From Thalassobacillus_A hwangdonensis (lineage in GTDB: Bacteria; Bacillota; Bacilli; Bacillales; Halobacillaceae), in assembly GCF_042675915.1 (NCBI RefSeq), contig NZ_JBHTKL010000005.1:558001-622000 (forward strand): 64,000 nucleotides of DNA, written 5' to 3'. Below, piece by piece: positions 48,056 through 56,862 of the stretch (positions are counted from its first letter, which is position 1; every line of letters starts with the position of its first letter). Both the position numbers and the translations under genes were made by a program. The notes under the pieces are model-generated. The model searched no databases, was not told the DNA's origin, and was given only the letters and a program-made list of their open reading frames with translations.

Positions 48056-48293
48056 GTATGTTCAACTCCTGATGACTATTAAATAAATATACAACAAAAT
48101 TCATTTTAATACAGACTTACTCAAATTCCAAGCTTTTTTTCATTACGTGATGTGTCAGATCGTGTTTACCCTATTTCGACAAAAGGAATGCATTAAATAA
48201 TATTAGACATAAAAGCCTTCATTATAGGATTAGCTTTTAAAGGTGTACATACGCATATCAATGGACAAGAAAAAATTAAAAAGGAAGGGTCAG

Positions 48294-49271
48294 ATGATAA
48301 TGGATCACTTTCCAAGACCACGAGTAGTAGTAAGCAAATGCTTAGGGTTCGATCAAGTCAGGTACAATGGGGAAACGATTCCGGATAAAGTCGTGAAACG
48401 TCTGGAGCCATATGTGGAATTCATCCCTGTGTGTCCCGAAGTGGAGATCGGGCTGGGCATCCCAAGGGACGTCATTCGGATTGTGAAGGATCAGGAAGTG
48501 TATCAACTTGTCCAGCCTAAGACTGGGAAAGACCTTACAGAAAGCATGCGGACATTTTCCGAGCAATTCATGCAAGCACTCCCGGCGGTTGACGGCTTTC
48601 TCTTGAAAAATCGTTCTCCGACATGCGGGGTCAATGATGCTAAGGTGTATGCAGATGTGGAAAATTCCCCGGTCATCGAGAAAACAGATGGACTATTTAC
48701 ACAGGCAGTACGTGAATATTTCGGAGGTGTAGCCATCGAAGAAGAGGGAAGGTTGAAGAACTTCACCTTACGCGAACATTTCCTCACGAAATTATTCACA
48801 CTGGCATGGTTCCGCCAAGTGAAAGAAGAAGGGACGATGAAACTGCTTGTAGCATTTCATTCAAAAAATAAATACCTGTTTATGGCTTACAATCAGACGC
48901 TTCTTACGGAAATGGGGAGGTTGGTTGCGAATCCACCTGAAATGACGAAAGAAGAGATTATGGATGCATATGAAGCGAAGCTGCAGGAAATGTTGGATAA
49001 GCCTGCTGGAGCGGGAAGGCATATCAACGTATGCCAGCATATTTTTGGCTATTTCAAAAATGGATTGAACAGTCAGGAAAAGCAATATTTCCTGCATGAA
49101 CTCGATCAATATGAAAAAGAAAAAATCCCCTTAAGCGCAGTGCTGGGGATTTTAAAAGCATGGGCAGTAAGGTTCGAAGAGAAGTATTTGCTGCAACAAT
49201 CTTATTTTGAACCTTATCCGATCGATTTAGTTGAAATTTCCGACTCAGGTAAAGGGAGAGCATATTCCTGA
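48294..49271 (+). CDS. TudS-type DUF523 / DUF1722 fusion protein
   Basis: 325 residues. The DUF523 domain (1-~155) has the three cysteines expected to hold a [4Fe-4S] cluster: C16 (VSKCLGFDQVRY), VCPEVEIGLGIPR, and NRSPTCG. DUF523 (TudS) members are thiouracil desulfidases (established). The DUF1722 domain (~175-325, YbgA-like) has unknown function. AAGGAAGGG precedes ATG 48294 (ATG 48300 alternative). Fused DUF523-DUF1722 proteins often occur near photolyase genes; here the photolyase lies ~5 kb upstream. Confidence 0.87.
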   Translation: MIMDHFPRPRVVVSKCLGFDQVRYNGETIPDKVVKRLEPYVEFIPVCPEVEIGLGIPRDVIRIVKDQEVYQLVQPKTGKDLTESMRTFSEQFMQALPAVDGFLLKNRSPTCGVNDAKVYADVENSPVIEKTDGLFTQAVREYFGGVAIEEEGRLKNFTLREHFLTKLFTLAWFRQVKEEGTMKLLVAFHSKNKYLFMAYNQTLLTEMGRLVANPPEMTKEEIMDAYEAKLQEMLDKPAGAGRHINVCQHIFGYFKNGLNSQEKQYFLHELDQYEKEKIPLSAVLGILKAWAVRFEEKYLLQQSYFEPYPIDLVEISDSGKGRAYS

Positions 49272-49272
49272 T

Positions 49273-50139
49273 TCAGGCATACCGATCAAGAATACGATCG
49301 ACAGATGAGCCATATGTCTCCCCGAAGATATTCAGATGTACGAGTAAATAAAAGAGCTGATAAAGTTCTTTCCGGTCTTCATACTCGGGGTCCAAAGGAT
49401 ACGTCGCTTGATAGGCATCGTAAAATGAAGCAGGAAATCCTCCGAACAGATCAGTAAAAGCCAGTTCAAAGCCATGGTCTCCATATAGGACCGATGGATC
49501 AATGACATAAGGGGTTCCGTCCTCTCCAGCCATCCAGTTCCCTCCCCATAAATCTCCATGCAGGAGGGAAGCATTCGGTTTTGGTGGCAGCCAGCGATCA
49601 AACTGCTGAATAACTGCTTCAAGCTTGGTCTGGCGGGTGGCACCCATATGTCCTTTTTCCTTCGCGAGCTTCATTTGCGGAAGGATCCTTTGATCACGGT
49701 AATAATCAATCCAGTTATCCATAAGCTGATTATGCTGATCCAACGTTCCAATGAAGGTGCGCTTGTGATAACCGAACTTCTCATTTGACTGTGCATGCAT
49801 CTGCGCTAATCGTTCTCCAAGAAGAGCGGCTGTATCGGGAGTGGTCTCACCCTCGATCCATTCCATGACCATCATCCCTGTTTCTCCATTTGCAGGATGA
49901 TCATACCTATAAACTTCAGGTACATGAAGGCTTTCTGTATTTCGGATTGCCTCAAGCCCTGTTGCTTCGACTTCGAAAAAATGCGAAGGCACATCCTTGT
50001 TGGCTTTGACGAAATACTGCTGTGCTTCAGTTTCTACATAATAGGCTTGGTTGATATCGCCACCATTGATTGGTCGTATAGCAACAATAGATGATGCATC
50101 TCCTAAGTTCCGTAGTCGTTGCTGGATCAACGCATTCAT
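49273..50139 (-). CDS. Fructosamine kinase family protein
   Basis: 288 residues with a protein-kinase-like fold: ATP-site lysine in YFVKANKD, catalytic loop LLHGDLWGGNWM, and VIDPSVLYGDHGFELAF (DFG-equivalent Asp). Bacterial members phosphorylate ketoamines such as ribulosamines so glycated amines can break down. AGGAGG before ATG 50139 overlaps the AraC stop (TAGGAGG), so it forms an operon with the AraC gene. Its 3' end is one base from the convergent TudS gene, without a separating terminator. Confidence 0.87.
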   Translation of the reverse strand: MNALIQQRLRNLGDASSIVAIRPINGGDINQAYYVETEAQQYFVKANKDVPSHFFEVEATGLEAIRNTESLHVPEVYRYDHPANGETGMMVMEWIEGETTPDTAALLGERLAQMHAQSNEKFGYHKRTFIGTLDQHNQLMDNWIDYYRDQRILPQMKLAKEKGHMGATRQTKLEAVIQQFDRWLPPKPNASLLHGDLWGGNWMAGEDGTPYVIDPSVLYGDHGFELAFTDLFGGFPASFYDAYQATYPLDPEYEDRKELYQLFYLLVHLNIFGETYGSSVDRILDRYA

Positions 50140-50150
50140 ACCTGAACCTC

Positions 50151-50906
50151 CTAAACTTCTGCTTTTACCATTGTCGTATGCTGTTCCCTGTATTGTTTCG
50201 GAGTAATCCCTACATGCTTTTTGAATACCGCCGTATAGTAGCTCTGGTTGCAGAACTTGAATAAGGCAGCAATATCTGAAATCGATGTCGACGTATGAAG
50301 AAGGAAGTATTTCGATTCTTCCACCCGTTTTTCATTAACGAAATGGATGATCGACTTGCCGGTTTCCTTCTTGAAAAGGTGAGACAGGTAGCTTGGACTG
50401 ACAAAGCACTCTTTGGCGATGACCTCCAGCTTCAGATCGTCAAGGATATGGTCATGAATATAGCTGACTGCTTTGTTCGTGACTGGACTGTAAGGGTTGC
50501 TTTCCGCATCGTCGACCAGTTGGATGAAATGTTCCAGCATCGTAAATTCCAACTGGCTCAATTCTTCGATGCTGATCAAGCGCTCGATCTCAAGGATATA
50601 TGTATCACTTAGATTAAAGGCAGTTTCCGGATCGACCCCACCTCGAATCGCAGCCCGCGTGAAAAGTGTGCAGGAGCAGATGAGTGAATTCTTCAGGGAA
50701 CGAAGAGGGGTGGTCGCCAGAGGAGGCTTCTGGTCTTTATTGATACTTTTCAGAATGGCACTGGCTTCCTGCCTGTTTTTATTGATGATCGCTTCCATGA
50801 TCTGCTGCTCCAATAAATACGAAGGATGGAGATAGTGGTTTTTTTTATTATTCATCCGGATTTTCATAAAGTGCGTGATCATATTGGATTCGATAGATTT
50901 TGTCAT
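50151..50906 (-). CDS. AraC-family transcriptional regulator
   Basis: 251 residues. The C-terminal ~100 residues are a double HTH of the AraC/XylS type: VIAKECFVSPSYLSHLFKKETGKSIIHFVNEKRV and ISDIAALFKFCNQSYYTAVFKKHVGITPKQYR. The N-terminal part (~150 residues) is helical, without a recognised sensor fold. GAGGTGA supports the start at 50906 (MTKSIES); GTG 50915 is too close. Divergent from the maltose-type ABC operon, so it is probably its activator; this is inference. Confidence 0.88.
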   Translation of the reverse strand: MTKSIESNMITHFMKIRMNNKKNHYLHPSYLLEQQIMEAIINKNRQEASAILKSINKDQKPPLATTPLRSLKNSLICSCTLFTRAAIRGGVDPETAFNLSDTYILEIERLISIEELSQLEFTMLEHFIQLVDDAESNPYSPVTNKAVSYIHDHILDDLKLEVIAKECFVSPSYLSHLFKKETGKSIIHFVNEKRVEESKYFLLHTSTSISDIAALFKFCNQSYYTAVFKKHVGITPKQYREQHTTMVKAEV

Positions 50907-50963
50907 GATGTTCACCTCTTAAATGCTTAAATATTTAATAGATATATAAAGATTTTAGTATAA

Positions 50964-50978
50964 TTGTAAGCGATTACA
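50964..50978. promoter_or_regulatory. cre site (CcpA binding) in the malE-like promoter
   Basis: TTGTAAGCGATTACA matches the catabolite-responsive element WTGNAANCGNWNNCW at all positions. It sits directly before a TATAAA -10 (50980-50985) with no proper -35, i.e. an activator-dependent promoter with carbon catabolite repression. Confidence 0.8.
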
Positions 50979-51030
50979 TTATAAAATGAAACCCATAGAT
51001 AGAAAAATATTATTAAGGAGGAACATAACT

Positions 51031-52314
51031 ATGAAAAAATGGTTATCACTATTTCTTATTACATCAGCGCTGCTTCTATTAGTCGTTGGATGTAGTGGAA
51101 ACGACTCCGATAGTAGTGGAGACGATACGAATAATGACAGTGAACAGACAGATGGGGAAGATGCTGCTTCCGGGGAGAAGACAGTCATCAACTTCGCTGC
51201 ACAAAATGATAATACACCTGCAACACAAGCAGTCATCGATGCATTCAACGAAAGCCAGGATCAATATGAAGTGAAATGGGAGCAGATGACGAATGACTCC
51301 GGTCAGATGCACGACCAGCTCCTGACTACGCTATCCAGTGGCTCAAGCAAATATGATGTCATTTCTCTTGATGTTGTATGGGCAGGAGAATTCGCTGGCG
51401 GTGGCTATATCGAACCGATCGATGTAATGATGAGTGAAGACGAAATCAGCATGGATGATTATAATGCTGGCTCCATGACATCCGGTAATTTCAATGGGAA
51501 GCAATATACACTTCCGTTCTTCCCTGACCTTGGGCTTCTTTATTTCCGTAATGATATTGTATCTGAGGAAGATCAGGCTACATTGGTTTCAGGCGACTAT
51601 ACTTATGAAGACTTGCTGGCTATGTCTGAAAAATATGCCGGCGAAGGTGACACACAGACAGGAATCGCTTATCAGTCCAAGCAATATGAAGGTCTGACAG
51701 TTAATGCAACAGAATTCACGAACCAGTTCCAGGATACAGAGAAAGGCTTGGAGATGATGTACAACTTTACATCTTCAGATGCTGTTCCTGACGATATCCT
51801 GAATTACACAGAAGGTGAAACACATACAGCATTTGAAAATGGCAATGCCGTATTTGCCCGTAACTGGCCGTACATGTTCGGACGGTTGAAAAACCCTGAG
51901 GAGAGCGGTGCTACTGTAACTGCGGATCAGGTCGGAGTTGCGCCACTTCCGAACGGTGGAGCAGTAGGTGGATGGTTGCTCAGTATTTCTGCAACTTCTG
52001 AGAACAAGGAAGGCGCATGGGAATTCGTCAAATTCCTTTCTGGTGAAGAAGGTCAGAAGATCATGGCAACAGAAGGTGGCTACCTTCCTGGTTACCAGCC
52101 ATTACTTGATAACGAAGAAGTAAAGGAATCCAATGAACTTCTTGCATACGAAGGTTTCCAGAACGCATTGAAGGAAACAATCGCTCGTCCAGTATCTCCT
52201 GAGTATTCGAAAGCATCCAACGAAATCCAAATCGCAGTTCATAAATACTTGAGCTCTGGCGAAGGATTGGATGAAGCCGTTGAGAAAGTGAATGCTGCAG
52301 TAGGAGAACAGTAA
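51031..52314 (+). CDS. Extracellular sugar-binding lipoprotein (maltose-type)
   Basis: 427 residues with a lipoprotein signal: KK, hydrophobic core, lipobox LLVVGC with C21, then a Ser/Asp/Glu-rich linker (to ~60), then a type-1 extracellular solute-binding domain. It would deliver an alpha-glucosyl disaccharide to the permeases downstream. AAGGAGGAACATAAC precedes ATG 51031; the 50986 frame is unsupported. Strongly acidic linker, as often in halophiles. Confidence 0.9.
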   Translation: MKKWLSLFLITSALLLLVVGCSGNDSDSSGDDTNNDSEQTDGEDAASGEKTVINFAAQNDNTPATQAVIDAFNESQDQYEVKWEQMTNDSGQMHDQLLTTLSSGSSKYDVISLDVVWAGEFAGGGYIEPIDVMMSEDEISMDDYNAGSMTSGNFNGKQYTLPFFPDLGLLYFRNDIVSEEDQATLVSGDYTYEDLLAMSEKYAGEGDTQTGIAYQSKQYEGLTVNATEFTNQFQDTEKGLEMMYNFTSSDAVPDDILNYTEGETHTAFENGNAVFARNWPYMFGRLKNPEESGATVTADQVGVAPLPNGGAVGGWLLSISATSENKEGAWEFVKFLSGEEGQKIMATEGGYLPGYQPLLDNEEVKESNELLAYEGFQNALKETIARPVSPEYSKASNEIQIAVHKYLSSGEGLDEAVEKVNAAVGEQ

Positions 52315-52338
52315 GCTTCGATAATAGTCTATCAAATT

Positions 52339-52383
52339 CACAGGTCATGCTTACTACACGTCAGCATGACCTGTGCCTTTTTA
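52339..52383 (+). terminator. Intercistronic hairpin after the binding-protein gene
   Basis: CACAGGTCATGCT (52339-52351) pairs perfectly with AGCATGACCTGTG (52363-52375), followed by CCTTTTT. Likely a partial terminator or 3' end stabiliser that leaves the binding protein more abundant than the permeases. Confidence 0.7.
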
Positions 52384-52429
52384 AGGAATGGAACCACTTT
52401 TACTCTTTTAGAATAGGAGGAAATGCACC

Positions 52430-53644
52430 ATGAAGAAAATGGGCTTTCGTGGGTCATTATTCATCATACCGATCTTGATATTGATCGCTGTCTTCTCGTT
52501 GTGGCCTGTCCTGCAATCATTCACTTATACATTTTTCGATTACCAGCTGAACGATCGCTCGAAAGCGGGACTTTATCTAAACGAGCGTTTCAATGTGGAT
52601 CTATATACGGAATCATCCACTTACATCGACCTCTTTTTAGATCGTGATGCAGAAAACATTACGGAACAAGAGGATCAGCAAAAGGTGGAACAGCTGAAGA
52701 GTGAGCTTGATGAGCTGGATACTGCATTTGAAGGGGAATCCGGTGTCATCGAAATCGATGATGAGACGACAGATGATATCAATAGCGTATATAAACAGGC
52801 GGATCAATTGGTAGCCTCGCTCAATGACAAATACGAATTACAGAATGCAGAGAGTCTGCCGCAAATCGTCAATGACATCGACCGTAGTCTGATCGAATCC
52901 AATTTTGTCGGACTAGATAACTATAAGAAGGTATTCTCTGATTCTTTCATCGGAGTAGCTTTGAAAAATACATTGATTTTTACCTTTGTTTCGGTAGCGA
53001 TCGAGCTTGTCCTTGGTCTTGGGATGGCGATGATCATGAACAAGGCGATGCGAGGGCAGGGGTTCATCCGTACCTCATCACTGATTCCATGGGCAATCCC
53101 GACTGCAGTGGCAGCTTTAATGTGGAGTTACCTTTATGATGGCAGTGCAGGTGTCGTTGCAGAACTATTTGCAAACATAGGACTGATCGACAGGCCCACA
53201 GATCTGCTACAGACCGGTGCGGGAGCAATGACGGCAGCGACCTTAGCTGACGTTTGGAAGACGACGCCGTATATGGCGCTGTTACTGCTTGCAGGATTGC
53301 AGACGATTCCGAAATCCTTGTATGAAGCAGGTTCGATTGATGGGGCATCAAAAGTGCAACAGTTTTTCCAGATCACCTTGCCGTTATTGAAGCCGGCAAT
53401 GCTTGTGGCACTGTTGTTCCGTACATTGGATGCATTCCGCGTGTTCGACCTGATCTACGTATTGACTGGTGGGGGGCCTGGTGGATCGACGGAAACGCTG
53501 TCCATCTATTCCTACAAAGTCATGTTCAGTCAGACGAATTTCGGTTACGGCTCTGTCATCGTCATGGTCATGTTCGTCTGTGTGGCGATCATTGCTACGA
53601 TTTATGTGAAAATACTTGGCGCTAACGTCATGGAAAAAAGCTGA
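52430..53644 (+). CDS. ABC sugar permease, MalF-like, with a long external insertion
   Basis: 404 residues. After the first membrane helix (~10-30) there is a ~140-residue hydrophilic insertion (about 31-170, rich in Asp/Glu, repeated LDE/KQ helices) before the remaining five to six helices. The EAA loop EAGSIDGASKVQQFFQITLPLLKPA contacts the ATPase. MalF in E. coli also has a large P2 loop; most Gram-positive maltose permeases do not. AGGAGGAAATGCACC precedes ATG 52430. Confidence 0.9.
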   Translation: MKKMGFRGSLFIIPILILIAVFSLWPVLQSFTYTFFDYQLNDRSKAGLYLNERFNVDLYTESSTYIDLFLDRDAENITEQEDQQKVEQLKSELDELDTAFEGESGVIEIDDETTDDINSVYKQADQLVASLNDKYELQNAESLPQIVNDIDRSLIESNFVGLDNYKKVFSDSFIGVALKNTLIFTFVSVAIELVLGLGMAMIMNKAMRGQGFIRTSSLIPWAIPTAVAALMWSYLYDGSAGVVAELFANIGLIDRPTDLLQTGAGAMTAATLADVWKTTPYMALLLLAGLQTIPKSLYEAGSIDGASKVQQFFQITLPLLKPAMLVALLFRTLDAFRVFDLIYVLTGGGPGGSTETLSIYSYKVMFSQTNFGYGSVIVMVMFVCVAIIATIYVKILGANVMEKS

Positions 53645-53658
53645 AGGAGGTCAATACT

Positions 53659-54504
53659 ATGGCAAAACAGACACATCCCAATACAGCAAAGAGCAAATGG
53701 CTGTTCTGGGTCATCCTTGCATTTTATCTTGTAGTCGTCGTGTTTCCGTTTTTCTGGGTGTTGATCACCTCCTTCAAAAGTACGGGGGAGATCTTCGGGA
53801 ATAACCCGTTCAACATCATTCCAGAGAACCCGACCATCGGGCATTACGCAGATGTTATCCTCGAAAAAGGAATTTTCGGGGCGATATGGAACAGCCTTGT
53901 CGTTTCAGGAGTTACAACAATCTACATCGTATTTGTTGCGACACTGGCGGCCTATGCGATTTCAAGGTTTGAGTTTTTCGGTAAGAATCTACTGCTTGGT
54001 ATCGTGTTGGCAGTTTCGATGTTTCCACAGATGATCGTAATTGGCCCGATTTATAACTTGTTTGTCGACTTAGGATGGACGAACAGCTACTGGATCACGC
54101 TTCCTTATTCTTCAATCACACTTCCGATGGCTGTATGGATTCTGGTTACGCATTTCAATCAGATTCCGATGGCTTTGGAGGAATCTGCGAAGATGGACGG
54201 AGCGAACCGGTTCCAGACGTTGTTCAGAATCGTGTTTCCACTGGCGGCACCTGGGGTATTTACTACGGCAATCATCGTGTTCATTACCGCCTGGAACGAA
54301 TTTGTGCTGGCGATCACGATCAACTCGGATGCAGCTTGGCACACCGTGCCTGTTGCGATTTCGTTCCTGCGTACCCAATTCGAAATCCTTTGGGGACAGG
54401 TGGCTGCAGCTACTGTGTTAGTGACGATTCCGACGCTGCTGATCGTACTGTTCTTCCAGAGACAGATTGTGTCCGGTCTGACAAGTGGCGGTGTAAAGGA
54501 ATAA
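53659..54504 (+). CDS. ABC sugar permease, MalG-like
   Basis: 281 residues, six membrane helices, EAA loop EESAKMDGANRFQTLFRIVFPLAAPG. Partner of the MalF-like permease. AAGGAGGTCAATACT precedes ATG 53659. No ATPase gene is in the operon, so a shared MsmX/MsmK-type ATPase elsewhere is probably used (established for Bacillus). Confidence 0.9.
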   Translation: MAKQTHPNTAKSKWLFWVILAFYLVVVVFPFFWVLITSFKSTGEIFGNNPFNIIPENPTIGHYADVILEKGIFGAIWNSLVVSGVTTIYIVFVATLAAYAISRFEFFGKNLLLGIVLAVSMFPQMIVIGPIYNLFVDLGWTNSYWITLPYSSITLPMAVWILVTHFNQIPMALEESAKMDGANRFQTLFRIVFPLAAPGVFTTAIIVFITAWNEFVLAITINSDAAWHTVPVAISFLRTQFEILWGQVAAATVLVTIPTLLIVLFFQRQIVSGLTSGGVKE

Positions 54505-54525
54505 TTGGAGAAGGGAGATAGGCAG

Positions 54526-56811
54526 ATGACTTGGCAAATGACAACAAATGAGATGAATAGAGAGAATCTGCTCACTGAAGAAAGCCTATTCTTTCTTGGA
54601 AATGGATATATAGGTGTAAGAGGTAACTTTGAAGAAACGTATGGAAAAGCTTCAACATCCATTCGCGGAACTTATATCAATGCGTTTCATGATGTCATTG
54701 ATATTTCTTATGGAGAAAAGCTGTTCGCTTTTCCGGACACCCAGCAAAAAATGCTGAACGTCCTCGATGGACAAACGATCCACATATCGATTGGTGGGGA
54801 GCACTTCTCGATGGATGAAGGAGAAGTGCTGGACTTCCAACGGGAATTGAAGCTCGATGAAGGAATTTCTGTGCGGAATATCCACTGGAGATCCCCTTCC
54901 GGAAAAGAAGTGAAGCTTACGTTCAAGAGACTTGTATCGTTTGTTCATCGGGAATTGTTCATGATTCAAGTGGGGATAACGCCATTGAATTTTGAAGATA
55001 CGATTACCGTCCTTTCTTCGCTTGAAGGGGACGTGCAGAACTACGTTAATCCTGACGATCCGCGTGTGGCAGCGGGCCACGCGAAGCGGCTTCATGTACA
55101 GGAAAGCAAGGTTGAAGGAAAGACGGGATATATTCGAAGCCGTGCACAAACTTCTGAATTGGATGCCGCCTGTCTGACGTATCACAGAGGAATGGAAGAT
55201 GCGCGTGTAACTGTGACGGAGGAAAGCGGACAGCGTGTTCACTTCCAGTTTGAAGTAGAAGGTAAAAACGATAAGACGTTGCAGTTCACGAAGTATAACT
55301 TATATGGAGATAGCATGAGGCAGCCAGAAGGCATAGAATCCCACCTCCGGAGCGTCAAAGAAGAATTGGATGGCTTGAGTGATGGAGAACTGTTTGCAGA
55401 ACAGAAGAAATACATGAACGATTTCTGGAAACATAGTGATGTCAGGATTGAAGGGGAAGAGGAGCTGCAGGAAGGGATTCGCTTCAATCTTTTCCACCTG
55501 TTGCAGTCTGTCGGTAGAGATCGTTTCAGCAATATTTCTGCAAAAGGACTGTCTGGTGAAGGCTATGAAGGGCACTACTTCTGGGATACTGAAATTTATA
55601 TGTTCCCTGTCTTCCTGATGACTGCGCCGGAACTAGCGAAGCAATTGCTCATCTACCGCCATTCAATTTTGGATGGAGCCCGAAAAAGGGCAATGGAGAT
55701 GGGGCATAGGCAAGGAGCATTATTCCCATGGCGAACAATCAACGGCGATGAATGTTCCGCATTTTTCCCAGCGGGAACAGCTCAATATCACATCAGCGGG
55801 GACATTGCCTACAGTTACCTGCAGTATTATCATGCGACGAACGATGTTGCATTCATGAAGAACTATGGGGTTGAAGTGCTGATTGAAACAGCCCGTCTAT
55901 GGATTGACATGGGTCATTACAGGAAAGACGGCACGTTTGCTATCGATGACGTCACTGGACCTGATGAATACACGTGTATCGTCAACAACAACTACTTCAC
56001 CAATGCAATGGCTAAGAACAATCTTGAAGGTGCTGTGCAGATGTATCGTGAGATGAACGAACTTCACCCCAAAGAAACTGCTGCACTGATGGAGTCATTG
56101 GAAGTCAGTGATAATGAATTGAGCAGTTTTGAAAAGGCAGCAGAGGCGATGTATCTTCCATATGATGAGGAGCTTAACATCAATCCTCAGGATGATACGT
56201 TCCTGAATAAAGCGGTTTGGGATTTCGAAAATACGCCGAAAGAGAACTACCCGCTCTTGCTGCACTATCATCCGCTGACATTGTATCGTTATCAAGTGTG
56301 CAAGCAGGCAGATACGGTCTTGTCCCACTTTTTACTGGAAGATTATCAAAGAGAAGATACGATCCGTAATTCCTATCACTATTATGAAGGGATTACGACT
56401 CATGATTCATCCTTGTCCACCTGTGTATTCAGCATGATGGCGGCGAGGCTTGGCGAGCTCGACAAAGCCTATGATTACTTCAAACAGACCGCTCGTCTTG
56501 ATTTGGAAAATACAAAAGGGAATACGAAGGATGGACTCCACATGGCCAACATGGGAGGGACCTGGATGGCAATCGTGTACGGCTTTGCCGGTTTACGCAT
56601 CAAACAAGACGGCCTCCATCTCACCCCGAAACTGCCGAAGCAATGGGATTCCTATACGTTCCATATCCACAACCAAGGACACCCGATTAAGGTGGCAGTC
56701 ACTAAAGGGAAAGTGAAGCTCACATTGCTTGAAGGAGAAGAAACAAACCTTCATGTGAACGGGGAAAAGATTACGTTGCATGCAAATGAACAAACAACTA
56801 TAAAACTTTAA
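54526..56811 (+). CDS. GH65 alpha-disaccharide phosphorylase
   Basis: 761 residues. GH65 inverting phosphorylase: N-terminal beta-sandwich, (alpha/alpha)6 barrel, C-terminal domain. The catalytic acid is E481 in DVTGPDEYTC, near E487 of L. brevis maltose phosphorylase; GHYFWDTEIYMFPVF and the phosphate-site region THDSSLS are also seen. It would cleave an imported alpha-glucoside (maltose, or another glucobiose, or trehalose) with phosphate to beta-glucose-1-phosphate. AGAAGGGAG supports ATG 54526. No beta-phosphoglucomutase is in the window. Confidence 0.87.
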   Translation: MTWQMTTNEMNRENLLTEESLFFLGNGYIGVRGNFEETYGKASTSIRGTYINAFHDVIDISYGEKLFAFPDTQQKMLNVLDGQTIHISIGGEHFSMDEGEVLDFQRELKLDEGISVRNIHWRSPSGKEVKLTFKRLVSFVHRELFMIQVGITPLNFEDTITVLSSLEGDVQNYVNPDDPRVAAGHAKRLHVQESKVEGKTGYIRSRAQTSELDAACLTYHRGMEDARVTVTEESGQRVHFQFEVEGKNDKTLQFTKYNLYGDSMRQPEGIESHLRSVKEELDGLSDGELFAEQKKYMNDFWKHSDVRIEGEEELQEGIRFNLFHLLQSVGRDRFSNISAKGLSGEGYEGHYFWDTEIYMFPVFLMTAPELAKQLLIYRHSILDGARKRAMEMGHRQGALFPWRTINGDECSAFFPAGTAQYHISGDIAYSYLQYYHATNDVAFMKNYGVEVLIETARLWIDMGHYRKDGTFAIDDVTGPDEYTCIVNNNYFTNAMAKNNLEGAVQMYREMNELHPKETAALMESLEVSDNELSSFEKAAEAMYLPYDEELNINPQDDTFLNKAVWDFENTPKENYPLLLHYHPLTLYRYQVCKQADTVLSHFLLEDYQREDTIRNSYHYYEGITTHDSSLSTCVFSMMAARLGELDKAYDYFKQTARLDLENTKGNTKDGLHMANMGGTWMAIVYGFAGLRIKQDGLHLTPKLPKQWDSYTFHIHNQGHPIKVAVTKGKVKLTLLEGEETNLHVNGEKITLHANEQTTIKL

Positions 56812-56827
56812 CAGATGAAATATGAAA

Positions 56828-56862
56828 AAAGTGCACTGCTTATTGGCAGTGCACTTTACTTT
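56828..56862. terminator. Bidirectional terminator after the GH65 gene
   Basis: AAAGTGCACTGC (56828-56839) pairs with GCAGTGCACTTT (56846-56857), followed by ACTTTTT. Confidence 0.88.

Noticed and set aside
54652..55242. Minus-strand frame of 196 codons opposite the GH65 gene
   Set aside because: Antisense shadow; no promoter or ribosome-binding site.
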